A stretch of 64,000 nt of DNA from Candidatus Altimarinota bacterium. GTDB taxonomy: Bacteria > Patescibacteriota > Gracilibacteria > UBA4473. Positions 1 to 8,452 of this stretch are shown here, piece after piece. The first letter of the stretch is position 1; each line of letters opens with the position of its first letter. The stretch lies in the NCBI GenBank assembly GCA_021734395.1, contig JAIPJB010000001.1, positions 62,001 to 126,000 of the forward strand, in the 5' to 3' direction. The notes beneath the pieces are model-generated. The model saw nothing but the letters and a program-made list of their open reading frames with translations. It did no database searches and was not told where the DNA came from. Both the position numbers and the translations under genes were made by a program.

Positions 1-5
1 AAAGA

Positions 6-30
6 GTAGGGACAGAACAGTGTTCTGTCC
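6..30 (+). repeat. GTAG-headed hairpin (REP-like)
   Basis: GTAG at 6-9 is followed by a perfect 10-bp stem (GGACAGAACA, 10-19; TGTTCTGTCC, 21-30) around one unpaired base. It has the same layout as the hairpins at 1211, 13799 and 44387. A GTAG tetranucleotide at the foot of a hairpin is what TnpA-REP (RAYT) proteins recognise in enterobacterial REP elements, and a RAYT gene lies at 13571. Confidence 0.55.
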
Positions 31-227
31 GATTCTGCAGTGTGTCTGGGATACGAATTCTCTTTTAAAGAGGAAATATTGGCAAAGGAAAATGAGAATC
101 TAAATCCCCCTCATTCCCCCTTCGGCTTCGCTCAGGGCAGGGAGAAGAAGTATAAAGTATTGAATGTTCAGTATGAAGAATCGAAAATTAATAATAATTG
201 ATAATTGAAGATTGATTATAGAGTTTT

Positions 228-262
228 GGATTCGAACCCAAAATATCCGAGGGTTCGAATCC
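228..262. repeat. 12-bp inverted repeat resembling tRNA T-arms
   Basis: GGATTCGAACCC (228-239) and GGGTTCGAATCC (251-262) are perfect inverse complements separated by 11 bases. Each arm reads like a tRNA T-arm (GGTTCGAATCC). No complete tRNA can be folded around either arm. It may be a relic of tRNA 3'-end pieces placed head to head, or just a hairpin. Confidence 0.4.
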
Positions 263-335
263 TATTATTATCTTTCCTCCAATTGAAGATTAATAATTAA
301 TAATTAATAATTACTCATTCCTCATTATTCATTAT

Positions 336-1007
336 TCATTTCCCCCCTCTGCCTCGGATTAAATTTCGAAAAGTTCGAAATCCTTCTCTCCACCCTTGTC
401 CTTTACTGAGGGAATATTCGGAATATTCTACATAAATAGGAACTTCGTGAATCCGAAGCCCCATTTCCTGAATCTCAGAAAGAAACAGCGAAGCAAACTC
501 AAACCCGTCTGCAAAAAGATGAAGTTCTCGTGCCACCTTCCGAGTAAATCCTCGAACTCCAGTCTGCGAGTCGCTCACCCATACCCCAAAAAAGAATCCC
601 GTAATAATATTGGCTATTTTATTAGCCAAACGACGACTCAGAGGAATGCTGTTTTTCTGTAAAAAACGAGACCCCAAGACACAGACATGATTTTGGAGAG
701 CGGTCAGAACCACAAGTAAGTCTGAGGCTTTTTGCTGTCCGTCTGCATCAATCGTAAGAAAATATTTGAATTCGTGTGCTAATCCGTATTCAATTCCCCG
801 CTGAGTTGCGGCGCCCATCCCTCGATTTTTTTCACGGCGGAGAACCAGTGCTCCTGATCTTTTAGCAAGAGTGGCTGTTTGGTCAGCAGATCCATCATCG
901 ATAACAACAACATGAGGAAAACCTGATCGGCGAACATCAGACACCACTCTCCCAATTGTTTCTTCTTCGTTGAAAGCGGGAATAATCACCAGTGTTTGGC
1001 TTCTCAT
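336..1007 (-). CDS. Family 2 glycosyltransferase (dolichyl-phosphate-mannose-synthase-like)
   Basis: This 223-residue protein is a GT-A fold, inverting glycosyltransferase of family 2. It starts with the usual beta strand and PAFNEEETIG motif (residues 10-19). It then has the nucleotide-binding VIDDGS segment (about 35-40), the metal-binding DADG (87-90) and a DSQTGVRGF acceptor-loop motif (146-154), all typical of polyprenyl-phosphate mannose or glucose transferases. It lacks the C-terminal membrane helices that some relatives carry, so it is probably peripheral at the cytoplasmic face. The sugar and acceptor cannot be told from sequence. It is transcribed away from tRNA-Arg and has no close partner gene on its strand in the window. 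Confidence 0.9.
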   Translation of the reverse strand: MRSQTLVIIPAFNEEETIGRVVSDVRRSGFPHVVVIDDGSADQTATLAKRSGALVLRREKNRGMGAATQRGIEYGLAHEFKYFLTIDADGQQKASDLLVVLTALQNHVCVLGSRFLQKNSIPLSRRLANKIANIITGFFFGVWVSDSQTGVRGFTRKVARELHLFADGFEFASLFLSEIQEMGLRIHEVPIYVEYSEYSLSKGQGWREGFRTFRNLIRGRGGK

Positions 1008-1020
1008 ACAGCTTCCAATG

Positions 1021-1029
1021 TGCTATAAT
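1021..1029 (+). promoter_or_regulatory. Extended -10 promoter element upstream of tRNA-Arg
   Basis: TGC immediately precedes a perfect TATAAT (1024-1029), giving an extended -10 box. It lies about 55 bases before the tRNA-Arg 5' end. No good -35 hexamer is visible at the standard distance, as is usual for extended -10 promoters. The upstream part overlaps the 5' end of the divergent glycosyltransferase gene. Confidence 0.5.
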
Positions 1030-1083
1030 ACTGAAAATTTGGCAAGCCTGATTTTCGCATTACAATGCGACGTGTTCTTCCTC

Positions 1084-1158
1084 GCCCTCATAGCTCAACG
1101 GATAGAGCAGCGGCCTTCTAAGCCGACGATCCAGGTTCGATTCCTGGTGAGGGTACCA
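1084..1158 (+). tRNA. tRNA-Arg (anticodon TCT)
   Basis: A full cloverleaf can be drawn: acceptor GCCCTCA pairs with TGAGGGT (a G-U at the first pair), the D-arm contains AGCTCAACGGATAGAGC, and the T-arm contains GGTTCGATTCC. The seven-base anticodon loop CTTCTAA places TCT at the anticodon, reading AGA. The CCA end is encoded (1156-1158). Confidence 0.92.
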
Positions 1159-1210
1159 TCGCTTGTTTTGAGACAAGCAACGAGCAAAGCGAGAAAACGA
1201 CCTGATACTT

Positions 1211-1234
1211 GTAGGGAACAGACATGTCTGTTCC
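1211..1234 (+). repeat. GTAG-headed hairpin (REP-like) behind tRNA-Arg
   Basis: GTAG (1211-1214) is followed by a perfect 20-bp palindrome (GGAACAGACA at 1215-1224 and its complement at 1225-1234). The tract after it is A-rich rather than T-rich, so it is a poor terminator for the upstream tRNA on the plus strand. The layout matches the other GTAG hairpins in the window. Confidence 0.55.
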
Positions 1235-1280
1235 TCAAAAAATCTGAAAAAAGAATTTTTATTCTTTTTTTTTATTCCTT

Positions 1281-1841
1281 CTATTGCGCCCCAGATTTTT
1301 TGAATCTTCGCGCCCCATTGGTGGGAAAATTTTCTCGGGCTTTTTTGTTCGGATTTTTCCAATCTGATCCTTTCGGAGAAAACCCTATTGCTTCACAGGC
1401 CTCCTTAACCTGAGAATGTGGATTTTGAAATCGCTCCGAGAGTCCATCCATTTTGTCCCACAATTCTGGATATTGGGGATGATCAAGAAATTTTTTTCGA
1501 GCTGATTTCCCGGCACGCACAAAGGGAATATAGAGTTTGTGATTTTCATATTCCGTGATGATGTCTTTCAAACGAAGATAATATTTTTCTACGAGTAAAG
1601 CGCCACTATGACTTTCGGGAGTTGGAAGATCTATAAATTCATCGAGGAGATTTTCAAAATCAGAAACTTTTTCTTCGAAAAAAGAGAGAAAAGCCTCCAG
1701 ATCAGAAAACCACTCTTGTTGTTCTTGGATGTCTTTCCCTTCCGGATCGAGTTCGTTTTCTATCCGGAGAGGCTTATTGCCAGGAGAAGCAAAATATTCA
1801 AAATCTGAATTCAAAAATGTGCCATTGTTTTTTTCACTCAT
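1281..1841 (-). CDS. Hypothetical protein, 186 aa
   Basis: I do not recognise this protein. It is soluble, highly charged and acidic in its first half (several Glu/Asp-rich stretches with heptad-like spacing at about residues 35-70) and basic at the C-terminus. There is no signal peptide, membrane segment or cysteine cluster. It stands alone between tRNA-Arg and a secreted orphan, both separated from it by non-coding spacers. Amino-acid composition and length make a real gene likely, but no function can be offered. Confidence 0.6.
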   Translation of the reverse strand: MSEKNNGTFLNSDFEYFASPGNKPLRIENELDPEGKDIQEQQEWFSDLEAFLSFFEEKVSDFENLLDEFIDLPTPESHSGALLVEKYYLRLKDIITEYENHKLYIPFVRAGKSARKKFLDHPQYPELWDKMDGLSERFQNPHSQVKEACEAIGFSPKGSDWKNPNKKARENFPTNGARRFKKSGAQ

Positions 1842-1913
1842 ATAAAAATAGAATTAATAACAATGCTAAATATACGTATCTTTTGTTCTTTGTCAATGCT
1901 TTCAAAAAGAAAA

Positions 1914-2405
1914 TTACTTTTTCTTTTTCGGGAAAGAGCCCGCAAAATCCCATGATTTTCGAACGACAAACGTTCCCAAAAACAAGATCAACACTCCTCC
2001 AATTATTTTGCCGAGTTTCCAGAAGAAAATCTTGCCCCAACTTTTCTCTTTCCAGTCGTAATTTTTGTATTTACACCCACTTTTTTGATGCGGATATTCT
2101 TTTTTCTCAAAATGATTATCAACATCATACATCTGCCTCATATGATCCATGTGTTCCCATCCCATACGCGTATCAGGCATTGTCTGGCGGCGCATTTGCA
2201 TCATCGGAAAACTTTCGGGAGAAGGCGCGTCTATTATTTCTTCCATTTCCATCATCATGGAATCCTCTCCCCTATCTTCTGGAGTCATTTGATTTTGTTC
2301 TTCTGAAGAAGGTACATCTCCCATCTCTTGCTCTTGAGCAAAAGCAATGCCCAAAAAGAACAGGGGAAGAAAGAATACCGAAGCCGTTTTGGAAATTATG
2401 TTCAT
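1914..2405 (-). CDS. Hypothetical secreted or anchored protein, 163 aa
   Basis: The N-terminus is a convincing signal peptide: a hydrophobic core (SVFFLPLFFLGIAFA, about residues 9-23) ends in an AFA-Q cleavage site. A Met- and Glu-rich low-complexity middle region follows (about 25-90), with several MM and EME motifs. A single hydrophobic segment at about 133-152 is followed by a lysine-rich tail, giving a one-pass membrane anchor with a short cytoplasmic end. The met-rich external segment could bind metals such as copper, but there is no recognisable domain and that idea is inference. It is upstream of, and on the same strand as, elp3. Confidence 0.55.
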   Translation of the reverse strand: MNIISKTASVFFLPLFFLGIAFAQEQEMGDVPSSEEQNQMTPEDRGEDSMMMEMEEIIDAPSPESFPMMQMRRQTMPDTRMGWEHMDHMRQMYDVDNHFEKKEYPHQKSGCKYKNYDWKEKSWGKIFFWKLGKIIGGVLILFLGTFVVRKSWDFAGSFPKKKK

Positions 2406-2453
2406 GAACTCTTTTTATGTATACGCACAAATCATACAGATTCTTTCAGAATT

Positions 2454-4148
2454 TTATAATTTTTTTGTCATATAGGTCGCCCGTAATTCGTAGTCAAATT
2501 TTCGGTAGTATTCTCGTGTCCCAATCCCGGCAATGATCGTCATGCGCTTCATCTGCCACTCGTCCCGTGCAATGCGTTCGGCTTCCGCAATAAGCTTACG
2601 ACCCAATCCGCGATGCTGACCAATTCCTGCCACGTCTCCAACGGAAATCTCTGACCCATAGGAATGAACTTCTCGGATCAATGCCGCATCATGGAGCACT
2701 GATCCAAACTGAGAAAATTTCTGACCAGATGGACGACGCAGTCGCAAGAGGGCAAAAAGATGCTTTTCGTCTTCTGTTTCAAAACTCAAGAATGTTTCCG
2801 TCCCATCGGAAGCTTCGTAATCTCTTCGCTTCAGGACTGGCTTGTCTTTTTCCGGATCAATCTTTTGAAGATCAGCAAAACCAATTTCTCGACAGCGCAC
2901 ACACTGACACGGCCAACCCTGTACTTTTTGATTTTCGACAAACTCTTCTCCGACAAGTTCTTTCAATTTCTTGGGTTGAGATTTCAAAATCTGACGAAGG
3001 TTGGAAAGCTTTGCCCCATCCAAAATATTGCTCACCGGAATATCACGCATGAGTCGCATGATGCGTGCCCATGGCGGAACAAATGCTTTGAATTTCAAGA
3101 GTAACTGTATTAATTCTTCATCGCGTAATGGCTGATATTCTCCTTTTTCCCACCAAGATTTTAATTCCGCTGTTTCGAGAACCACGCAGGGGTAAATTTT
3201 CACAAAGTCCGGTCGAAAATCCGGATTTTCAAAGATCTCTTTCATCCACTCCAAATCTTTTTCTGGCGTCGACCCAGGAAGTCCGGGCATGAGGTGATAG
3301 CAGATTTTAAATCCAAAATCGCGCATGAGTTTGGTGGCACGGATCACATGCCGTCGATCGTGTCCTCGTTTGGTGAGCTTTTGGACTTCATCGTCGAGTG
3401 TTTGAACCCCAATTTCGATGCGAGTACACCCATATCGTCTCATGCGAATGAGTTCTCGTTCATTGATAAAATCCGGTCGGGTTTCGAGCGTGAGTCCAAT
3501 AATCCGTTTATCGACGGTCTCATTTCTTTTCTGTGCTTCAGATAAATTTTTCGCCCGCATGCCATTTGCCGCATCATACACGCGCTTAAGATACCAGCTC
3601 TGATAATTATGCGGCAGAAAGCTCCAGGTTCCCCCCATCACAATAACTTCTAATTTTGATACTGGATGCCCCGAATCTTGCAGTGCGGATATCCGATTGT
3701 GAACCTGGTCATAAGGATGAAATTTATTGCGCAAAGCCCGAGCTGCTGCCGGTTGATTGGACATATAGGATTTGGGCATGCGAGCCTCAGTCGGGCAGTA
3801 CACGCATTTGCCCGGACAGGGGTAGGGCTTGGTGAGAATCGCGATCGGCGAGACCCCTGAAATCGTACGCACCGCCCGTTTGCGGAGTAAATTTTCTAAT
3901 TCTGTAGGAGCGACCGAACTTTGTTCTATCTGCTCTGCCCGCGCTTTTTGAATCATCGCAATCAGATCCCGATTGAGAATCGGCTCTGTTTTCTCTCGAG
4001 CACAAAAAGCACGCTTTCTTTTTTCGAGTTCTCGAGCATCCCGAGGAAGATCCTCTTGGAGTTCTTTCAAAAATTTCCGAACTTTTGCTGGATTCTGCAC
4101 TTTTTGTCGGACACCAAAAATTTGTTCTCTCTTCATAGCACGAGCCAA
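2454..4148 (-). CDS. elp3: Elp3-type tRNA U34 carboxymethyl-modifying radical SAM/GNAT enzyme
   Basis: This 564-residue protein has the two-domain layout of Elp3, which uses S-adenosylmethionine and acetyl-CoA to place a carboxymethyl-type group on wobble uridine of tRNAs. The radical SAM cluster cysteines are in the motif CPGKCVYCPTE (Cys 111, 115 and 118), and the C-terminal acetyltransferase domain shows the acetyl-CoA loop GQHRGLGRKL at about 505. The N-terminal basic segment is also typical. Elp3 is standard in eukaryotes and archaea but patchy in bacteria, where MnmE/MnmG usually act on U34. A single-subunit enzyme is enough in archaeal and bacterial cases, and no other Elongator subunit is seen here. 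The start could also be the Met four residues later. Confidence 0.95.
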   Translation of the reverse strand: MARAMKREQIFGVRQKVQNPAKVRKFLKELQEDLPRDARELEKRKRAFCAREKTEPILNRDLIAMIQKARAEQIEQSSVAPTELENLLRKRAVRTISGVSPIAILTKPYPCPGKCVYCPTEARMPKSYMSNQPAAARALRNKFHPYDQVHNRISALQDSGHPVSKLEVIVMGGTWSFLPHNYQSWYLKRVYDAANGMRAKNLSEAQKRNETVDKRIIGLTLETRPDFINERELIRMRRYGCTRIEIGVQTLDDEVQKLTKRGHDRRHVIRATKLMRDFGFKICYHLMPGLPGSTPEKDLEWMKEIFENPDFRPDFVKIYPCVVLETAELKSWWEKGEYQPLRDEELIQLLLKFKAFVPPWARIMRLMRDIPVSNILDGAKLSNLRQILKSQPKKLKELVGEEFVENQKVQGWPCQCVRCREIGFADLQKIDPEKDKPVLKRRDYEASDGTETFLSFETEDEKHLFALLRLRRPSGQKFSQFGSVLHDAALIREVHSYGSEISVGDVAGIGQHRGLGRKLIAEAERIARDEWQMKRMTIIAGIGTREYYRKFDYELRATYMTKKL

Positions 4149-4175
4149 TGTAACGAAAAAATCTTATTTGCAAAA

Positions 4176-4805
4176 TCAGTTCCGAGTTTTCAAATGCCAC
4201 ACGCCTTCATCAAATATCATTCGAAATCCACCGGTTTTTGAAACCGACACGAGAGGTGTTGATTTTTCCTGAGCAAAATGGACGAGTTTTTTGGAAGGAG
4301 CCCGACTTCCCAAATGAAGAATCCCTTCCTCTGGGGGAGGGAGAAAGTCCGGAAATGCATTTTTTTCCAAAATCCAGAGGTCACCTGAAAACGAAATTTG
4401 CTGAGACTTGAGCTGTATTAATTCTGATTCGGAAAAATCACCCAAAAACCAAATGACCTGATCATCAAAAACACCCCGAATAATGTGAGGAGAAAAAAGC
4501 TGAATTACGAAATCTTTTCCCTGCAGAGCCCTTCCCTCGTATTCTGTATCCATTGCAAAAGAGTTTAAGGCGAGGATTGATGTCTGCAAAAAATAGGGGC
4601 TCAGCGATCGGGTAATGGATTCTGCGAGAGAACTGTCGGTATTCCTAAAGCCAATAATTCTCCCTTCTCGTGTGTGGATTAAGGCAATATTTTCTTCACA
4701 GACAATCTGAAGCTCTCGTCCTCGAACCAAAAAGAATTCCCGCCCCAAGAAAATGAGTATGATTGCTATTCCTATTGCGAGCCACGTCTTATTCAACGGC
4801 TTCAT
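4176..4805 (-). CDS. Hypothetical membrane-anchored protein, about 209 aa
   Basis: I do not recognise a family. From the ATG at 4805 the protein starts with a short basic stretch and one hydrophobic helix (about residues 7-25), followed by a roughly 180-residue soluble domain with many beta-prone segments, so it is probably anchored with the domain outside. The start was chosen because it gives a clean signal-anchor; a longer frame upstream would run far into the preceding gene. It overlaps the end of the upstream membrane-protein gene by 17 bases, so the two are likely co-translated. Confidence 0.65.
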   Translation of the reverse strand: MKPLNKTWLAIGIAIILIFLGREFFLVRGRELQIVCEENIALIHTREGRIIGFRNTDSSLAESITRSLSPYFLQTSILALNSFAMDTEYEGRALQGKDFVIQLFSPHIIRGVFDDQVIWFLGDFSESELIQLKSQQISFSGDLWILEKNAFPDFLPPPEEGILHLGSRAPSKKLVHFAQEKSTPLVSVSKTGGFRMIFDEGVWHLKTRN

Positions 4806-5775
4806 GAGATTCTTCCTCTGGATAAGAAGGAGGGGGAGTGTTTTCGGCTGAAAATTGCAGTGTTTCCTGTTTGGCGCGAAATACTGTAAAAGCGCGTTCC
4901 CATACGGCCGTCGAAAAAACATCCAGAATGGCCGTCAAATAAGCCGTCAAAGCCAAAAGCCCCAAACCCACTAAAATAGCGGCCACTACCGCAAAACTCA
5001 ACCACGCCGATTGAGCCAAAACAGAAATAAGAAAAAGAATTCCCAATGGAACTCCGACCACCACCAAGACATTAATGACAACTCGCAGGTTCACCAAAAA
5101 CATCAGCAGTATGATAGCCATGGTTTGACCAAAATTCACAAATACCAATCCAATGCTCTTTTTTACAGCCTGCCCTACCGCATACCCTTCACACACAATA
5201 TAATAAGGCGCAAACGCAATAAAAACATTGAGAAAAAGAGCCAAAATCGAATAGAGAATCAAAATGGGCAAAAGGATGGCAGTGAAAATATCACCGTGGT
5301 AATAGCGAAAAAGTGTCACCCCAAAAAGCCCGATCGTTATCATCGCGAAAGGAGAGAAAATCGCATGCAATTCGAAAAGACGAAAAAAATGCGCTGACCC
5401 TTCAATAATTTTCTGACGCAATGAAAGTTCTTTCTCAGGGACTGTAAATTGCTGGCGAACGGAGAGAATCAGTGTTGAAAGAATCCAGGAAGGAAAAACA
5501 AATTCGAACAGAATAATAAAAAGACCCACAAAAATACCCCACCCCAAAAGATGGTGATCCGCCAAGAAACCCAAAAAAGAGCCTATTTTGCTGTATACGA
5601 AATGTCCCTCAACCCCAAAAAGATGGAACTCTTCAACGATGAGTGAGCCCTGCCAAGCGAGTTCTAGTACAAACACGACCACCGCCGCAAAACTGGGAAT
5701 AAAAACAAACCACTTGAGTTTCGAGCAATGAACCGTGAGATTCCACGCTTCATGGATTATTTTTCCATAGTTCAT
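4789..5775 (-). CDS. Hypothetical polytopic membrane protein
   Basis: About 328 residues with six or so hydrophobic segments. One pair lies in the first third, separated by an external loop, and a dense group lies between about residues 145 and 290. A short acidic, Pro- and Ser-rich cytoplasmic tail ends the protein. I see no transporter signature, and the family is unknown to me. The ATG at 5775 is preferred; the frame extends to a TTG at 5811 that abuts the korB stop codon. It precedes the anchored protein at 4176-4805, and the two may form one membrane complex (inference). Confidence 0.75.
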   Translation of the reverse strand: MNYGKIIHEAWNLTVHCSKLKWFVFIPSFAAVVVFVLELAWQGSLIVEEFHLFGVEGHFVYSKIGSFLGFLADHHLLGWGIFVGLFIILFEFVFPSWILSTLILSVRQQFTVPEKELSLRQKIIEGSAHFFRLFELHAIFSPFAMITIGLFGVTLFRYYHGDIFTAILLPILILYSILALFLNVFIAFAPYYIVCEGYAVGQAVKKSIGLVFVNFGQTMAIILLMFLVNLRVVINVLVVVGVPLGILFLISVLAQSAWLSFAVVAAILVGLGLLALTAYLTAILDVFSTAVWERAFTVFRAKQETLQFSAENTPPPSYPEEESHEAVE

Positions 5776-5811
5776 CACGCCTGATTGTGCGATTTTCCTG
5801 GCAAATGTCAA

Positions 5812-6714
5812 TCACTCCAATGCTGAGAGAAATTCTGTGATATCGCGAGGGATGACCTCTCTGGTAGGAAAATGGGATGCCGGATCTCGGTCGGGCAGAG
5901 TGTGTAAGAAATCTTTCTGCGCAGTATCAAGAAAAAGAATGCCAAGAGGGATTTTTTCTTTTTGTGCCACAATGCGTCGCGCGGCCCAAATGTCGGTCGG
6001 ATCATAATCTTTTTGCTCTTCAACTCTCTGAACATGGCGCAAATACCATTCATTTGTTGCCTCACGATTGTAGGTCGGACATCCCTGCAAAATATTCACA
6101 AAAGCAAACCCCTGATGGCAGAGAGCTTTTTGGAACACATCAGTCATGTGATCAATGTCTGCCGACAATGTCTGAGCCACAAAAGATGGCTCGAGTGAAA
6201 GAACCAACTGGAGCGTGTTGATGGGATCGGTCATAACTCCTTGGGGAGCAGCATTCATGGGACATCCTTTTTTGGTTGTTGCTGAGGGCTGTCCTGTGGT
6301 CAAGGCATAATTTTGATTGTCATGATGGAAAAAAGCGAACGGATAATTACTGCGAACCGTATGGATTAAATGATTTATTCCTTCGCTCATAGTTCCTCCG
6401 TCGCCGGCAAAAGCCATTACTTTTATATCTGGATCAACTGTCATGCTGGCACCAGCAGCCAGAGGCAAAACTCGTCCATGTAAGCCGTGAATAGTATAGC
6501 CTTCAATTTTATCGGATCCATTTCCGTGGCAACCGATATCAAAACACATCAGTGTTTTGTGGGGGGGAATCTTTTGGAGCACAAGAGCGCGTTTGAGAGC
6601 ATTTTGGATAGAATAGTTTCCGCATCCACCACACCAGGTGAGAACTTCATCACTCTCATACGCATTATATGCGTCTGATTGGTGCACCAATTCTGAGAGT
6701 CTTTTTTTATCCAT
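5812..6714 (-). CDS. korB: 2-oxoacid:ferredoxin oxidoreductase, beta subunit
   Basis: The 300-residue beta subunit binds thiamine diphosphate in the enzyme that oxidatively decarboxylates 2-oxoacids to acyl-CoA with reduction of ferredoxin or flavodoxin. It has the CGGCGN motif near the N-terminus (28-33), the ThDP/Mg motif GDGG (104-107) and the following HDNQNYALTTGQ segment (131-142). The start at 6714 fits family length and overlaps the alpha-subunit gene by 8 bases; upstream extension would run into that gene. 2-oxoglutarate is likelier than pyruvate from the two-subunit KorAB layout, but substrate cannot be fixed from sequence. Confidence 0.92.
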   Translation of the reverse strand: MDKKRLSELVHQSDAYNAYESDEVLTWCGGCGNYSIQNALKRALVLQKIPPHKTLMCFDIGCHGNGSDKIEGYTIHGLHGRVLPLAAGASMTVDPDIKVMAFAGDGGTMSEGINHLIHTVRSNYPFAFFHHDNQNYALTTGQPSATTKKGCPMNAAPQGVMTDPINTLQLVLSLEPSFVAQTLSADIDHMTDVFQKALCHQGFAFVNILQGCPTYNREATNEWYLRHVQRVEEQKDYDPTDIWAARRIVAQKEKIPLGILFLDTAQKDFLHTLPDRDPASHFPTREVIPRDITEFLSALE

Positions 6715-8452
6715 GCTGAGAAATATGATCACGAATATAAGAATCGACGTCCTCAAGGAAAAACGGGCGTCCATTATACTTGAGAAGCTTTCCTCGGAAT
6801 GAAAATCCTTCTCGCTCCAAGAGTTGCCCCAGCTGTCCTTGGTAATTTCCTTCGAGAAGATGGATATTGGAGTTACGAGAAAAGAATTCTTGAACAAATT
6901 TTTTGTTCAATGGAGAAAGGCATCGAAAATGGAGGAGGTTCACTGATATTCCTTTCTTGCGATAATCCTCAATGATGTCTTTCAGAACAGTCAAAGAACT
7001 CCCCCATCCCACAAAAGAAATGTCTGCTTGTTTCTCTTTGCCGATAATTTCAGGCGGCGGGAGTTTCTCCCGAATTGTTTCTTCTTTCCTCATGCGTTTC
7101 TGATACATTTTTTCCACCTCATCCGCTTCCTCGGTAATGGTTCCTTTTTCCCAGTGTTCATCGCCGTTTGCAAAATAGTATGTTTCACTGCTGCCAGGAA
7201 TCCAGCGAGAAGAAATACCACTGGGGGTTATTTTGAATCGGTCCTCGGATTTTAATTGAGATAATTTTTCTGGTGGGACAAGTCCTCGTCGAATCGGAAT
7301 CTTTTTGAATCGTTCGGAATCAACCGTCATTTTGGATTCGCAGACCACTTTTTCACTGAGAACAATGACCGGCACCTGATATTCTTCAGCTAAATTAAAA
7401 GCATGCTGAATAGATTCAAATCCATCTCCTGGATCGGCAATCGACATCACGATGCGCGGAAATTCTCCATGCGAAGAATAAAGAGCGAGATTGAGATCCG
7501 CCTGTGCCGTCCAGGTCGGCAAGCCGGTCGCGGGTCCCGGTCGCTGTCCAATGAGAACCACAAACGGGGACTCGATCATCCCTGCCAAACTGACCGTCTC
7601 TGTCATCAGATCATACCCTCCACCGGAAGTCGCGGTCATTGATCGGGTACCAGCAGTCATAGCCCCGAGACTCACCTGAGCAGCGGTAATCTCGTCTTCG
7701 GCTTGCTTGACAATAATCCCCGTACGGGACGCCATCTCCGCCATATACGACAAAATCGAACTCGAAGGACTCATGGGATAGGCAGAATACACACGCATTC
7801 CCGCTTGGATTGCTCCCAACGCTACTGCCTGATTTCCGTCCAGAAGGAGTGTTTTTTTCTTTTTGACTGGCACATCAATCGTCAGTTGTGAATCAACCGC
7901 ATCGTATCCTGCTCCCAAGCAGCGGAGAGCTATATCAAGGATTTTCTTTTTGTTTTTAAATTTTTCTCGTACCAAATCCTCTACCTTTTTGAGCGGAAAT
8001 CCGAGCACCTTCCACAGCATTCCGGTGAGAATGATATTCGCCATTTGTTCGGTTCCTCCGTTGTCAAACGCAATCTTCCGGGATGGGGCGAAAACCGTCT
8101 GTATCTTTTTCTTTTCGGCCTGCTGCAAAATATCCTGAATTCCAGCTGTTCGCTCATATCCATGAATAAAAATCCCCTCTTTTTTGAGAGTGTCAAAATA
8201 TGCCACTAAGCTGTGTTTGTCGATAGCCACGAGAATATCGGCGGTATCTGATAAACTGCGAACGGGAGATTCGGAAAGATTAATCGTGTAGCACGAATGC
8301 CCTCCCTTAATCAGGGATGGATACTCGCGATCCGCACAAAGGAAAAAGCCCAGTCTCTGAAGAGCTTTACTCACAATCTCCCCCACGGTCAAAAGTCCGG
8401 ACCCGCTCTGCCCGACAATTTTAATCCTGAGACGTGTATCCTGAAGATTCAT
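6707..8452 (-). CDS. korA: 2-oxoacid:ferredoxin oxidoreductase, fused gamma-alpha subunit
   Basis: At 581 residues this is a fusion: an N-terminal gamma-type domain (about 1-180, with the GQSGSGLLTVGEIV loop and a REYPSLIKGG motif) joined to the alpha (pyrimidine-binding) domain from about 195 onward (VALGAIQAGMRVYSAYPMSP). The fused gamma-alpha form is characteristic of two-component KorAB enzymes. It pairs with korB directly downstream (8-bp overlap). Its own ATG at 8452 overlaps the TGA of the flavodoxin gene in an ATGA junction, so the three genes are one translational unit. No ferredoxin-like delta domain is seen. Confidence 0.93.
   Translation of the reverse strand: MNLQDTRLRIKIVGQSGSGLLTVGEIVSKALQRLGFFLCADREYPSLIKGGHSCYTINLSESPVRSLSDTADILVAIDKHSLVAYFDTLKKEGIFIHGYERTAGIQDILQQAEKKKIQTVFAPSRKIAFDNGGTEQMANIILTGMLWKVLGFPLKKVEDLVREKFKNKKKILDIALRCLGAGYDAVDSQLTIDVPVKKKKTLLLDGNQAVALGAIQAGMRVYSAYPMSPSSSILSYMAEMASRTGIIVKQAEDEITAAQVSLGAMTAGTRSMTATSGGGYDLMTETVSLAGMIESPFVVLIGQRPGPATGLPTWTAQADLNLALYSSHGEFPRIVMSIADPGDGFESIQHAFNLAEEYQVPVIVLSEKVVCESKMTVDSERFKKIPIRRGLVPPEKLSQLKSEDRFKITPSGISSRWIPGSSETYYFANGDEHWEKGTITEEADEVEKMYQKRMRKEETIREKLPPPEIIGKEKQADISFVGWGSSLTVLKDIIEDYRKKGISVNLLHFRCLSPLNKKFVQEFFSRNSNIHLLEGNYQGQLGQLLEREGFSFRGKLLKYNGRPFFLEDVDSYIRDHISQHG

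Larger units (their letters stand above)
1..335. other. Repeat-rich intergenic stretch, no gene seen
   Basis: I see no supported reading frame here. The stretch holds a GTAG-hairpin at 6-30, a C-rich then G-rich low-complexity segment at about 104-150 that resembles the hairpin repeat near 25.7 kb, a 12-bp inverted repeat at 228-262, and AT-rich tracts built from short words such as AATTGAAGATT and TTCATTATTCATT at about 180-340. Similar AT-rich words recur in the spacers near 11.81, 15.08, 35.58 and 61.47 kb, so they look like a dispersed, degenerate spacer family. Confidence 0.6.

Noticed and set aside
970-1413. A 147-codon plus-strand frame across tRNA-Arg.
   Set aside because: It runs through the tRNA and a palindrome, antisense to gene ends, with no ribosome-binding site or domain.
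1817-2407. A 196-codon plus-strand frame opposite the secreted orphan.
   Set aside because: The minus-strand frame has a signal peptide and anchor; the plus-strand product is rich in Ser, Pro and Phe with no features, as expected for antisense of a Met/Glu-rich gene.
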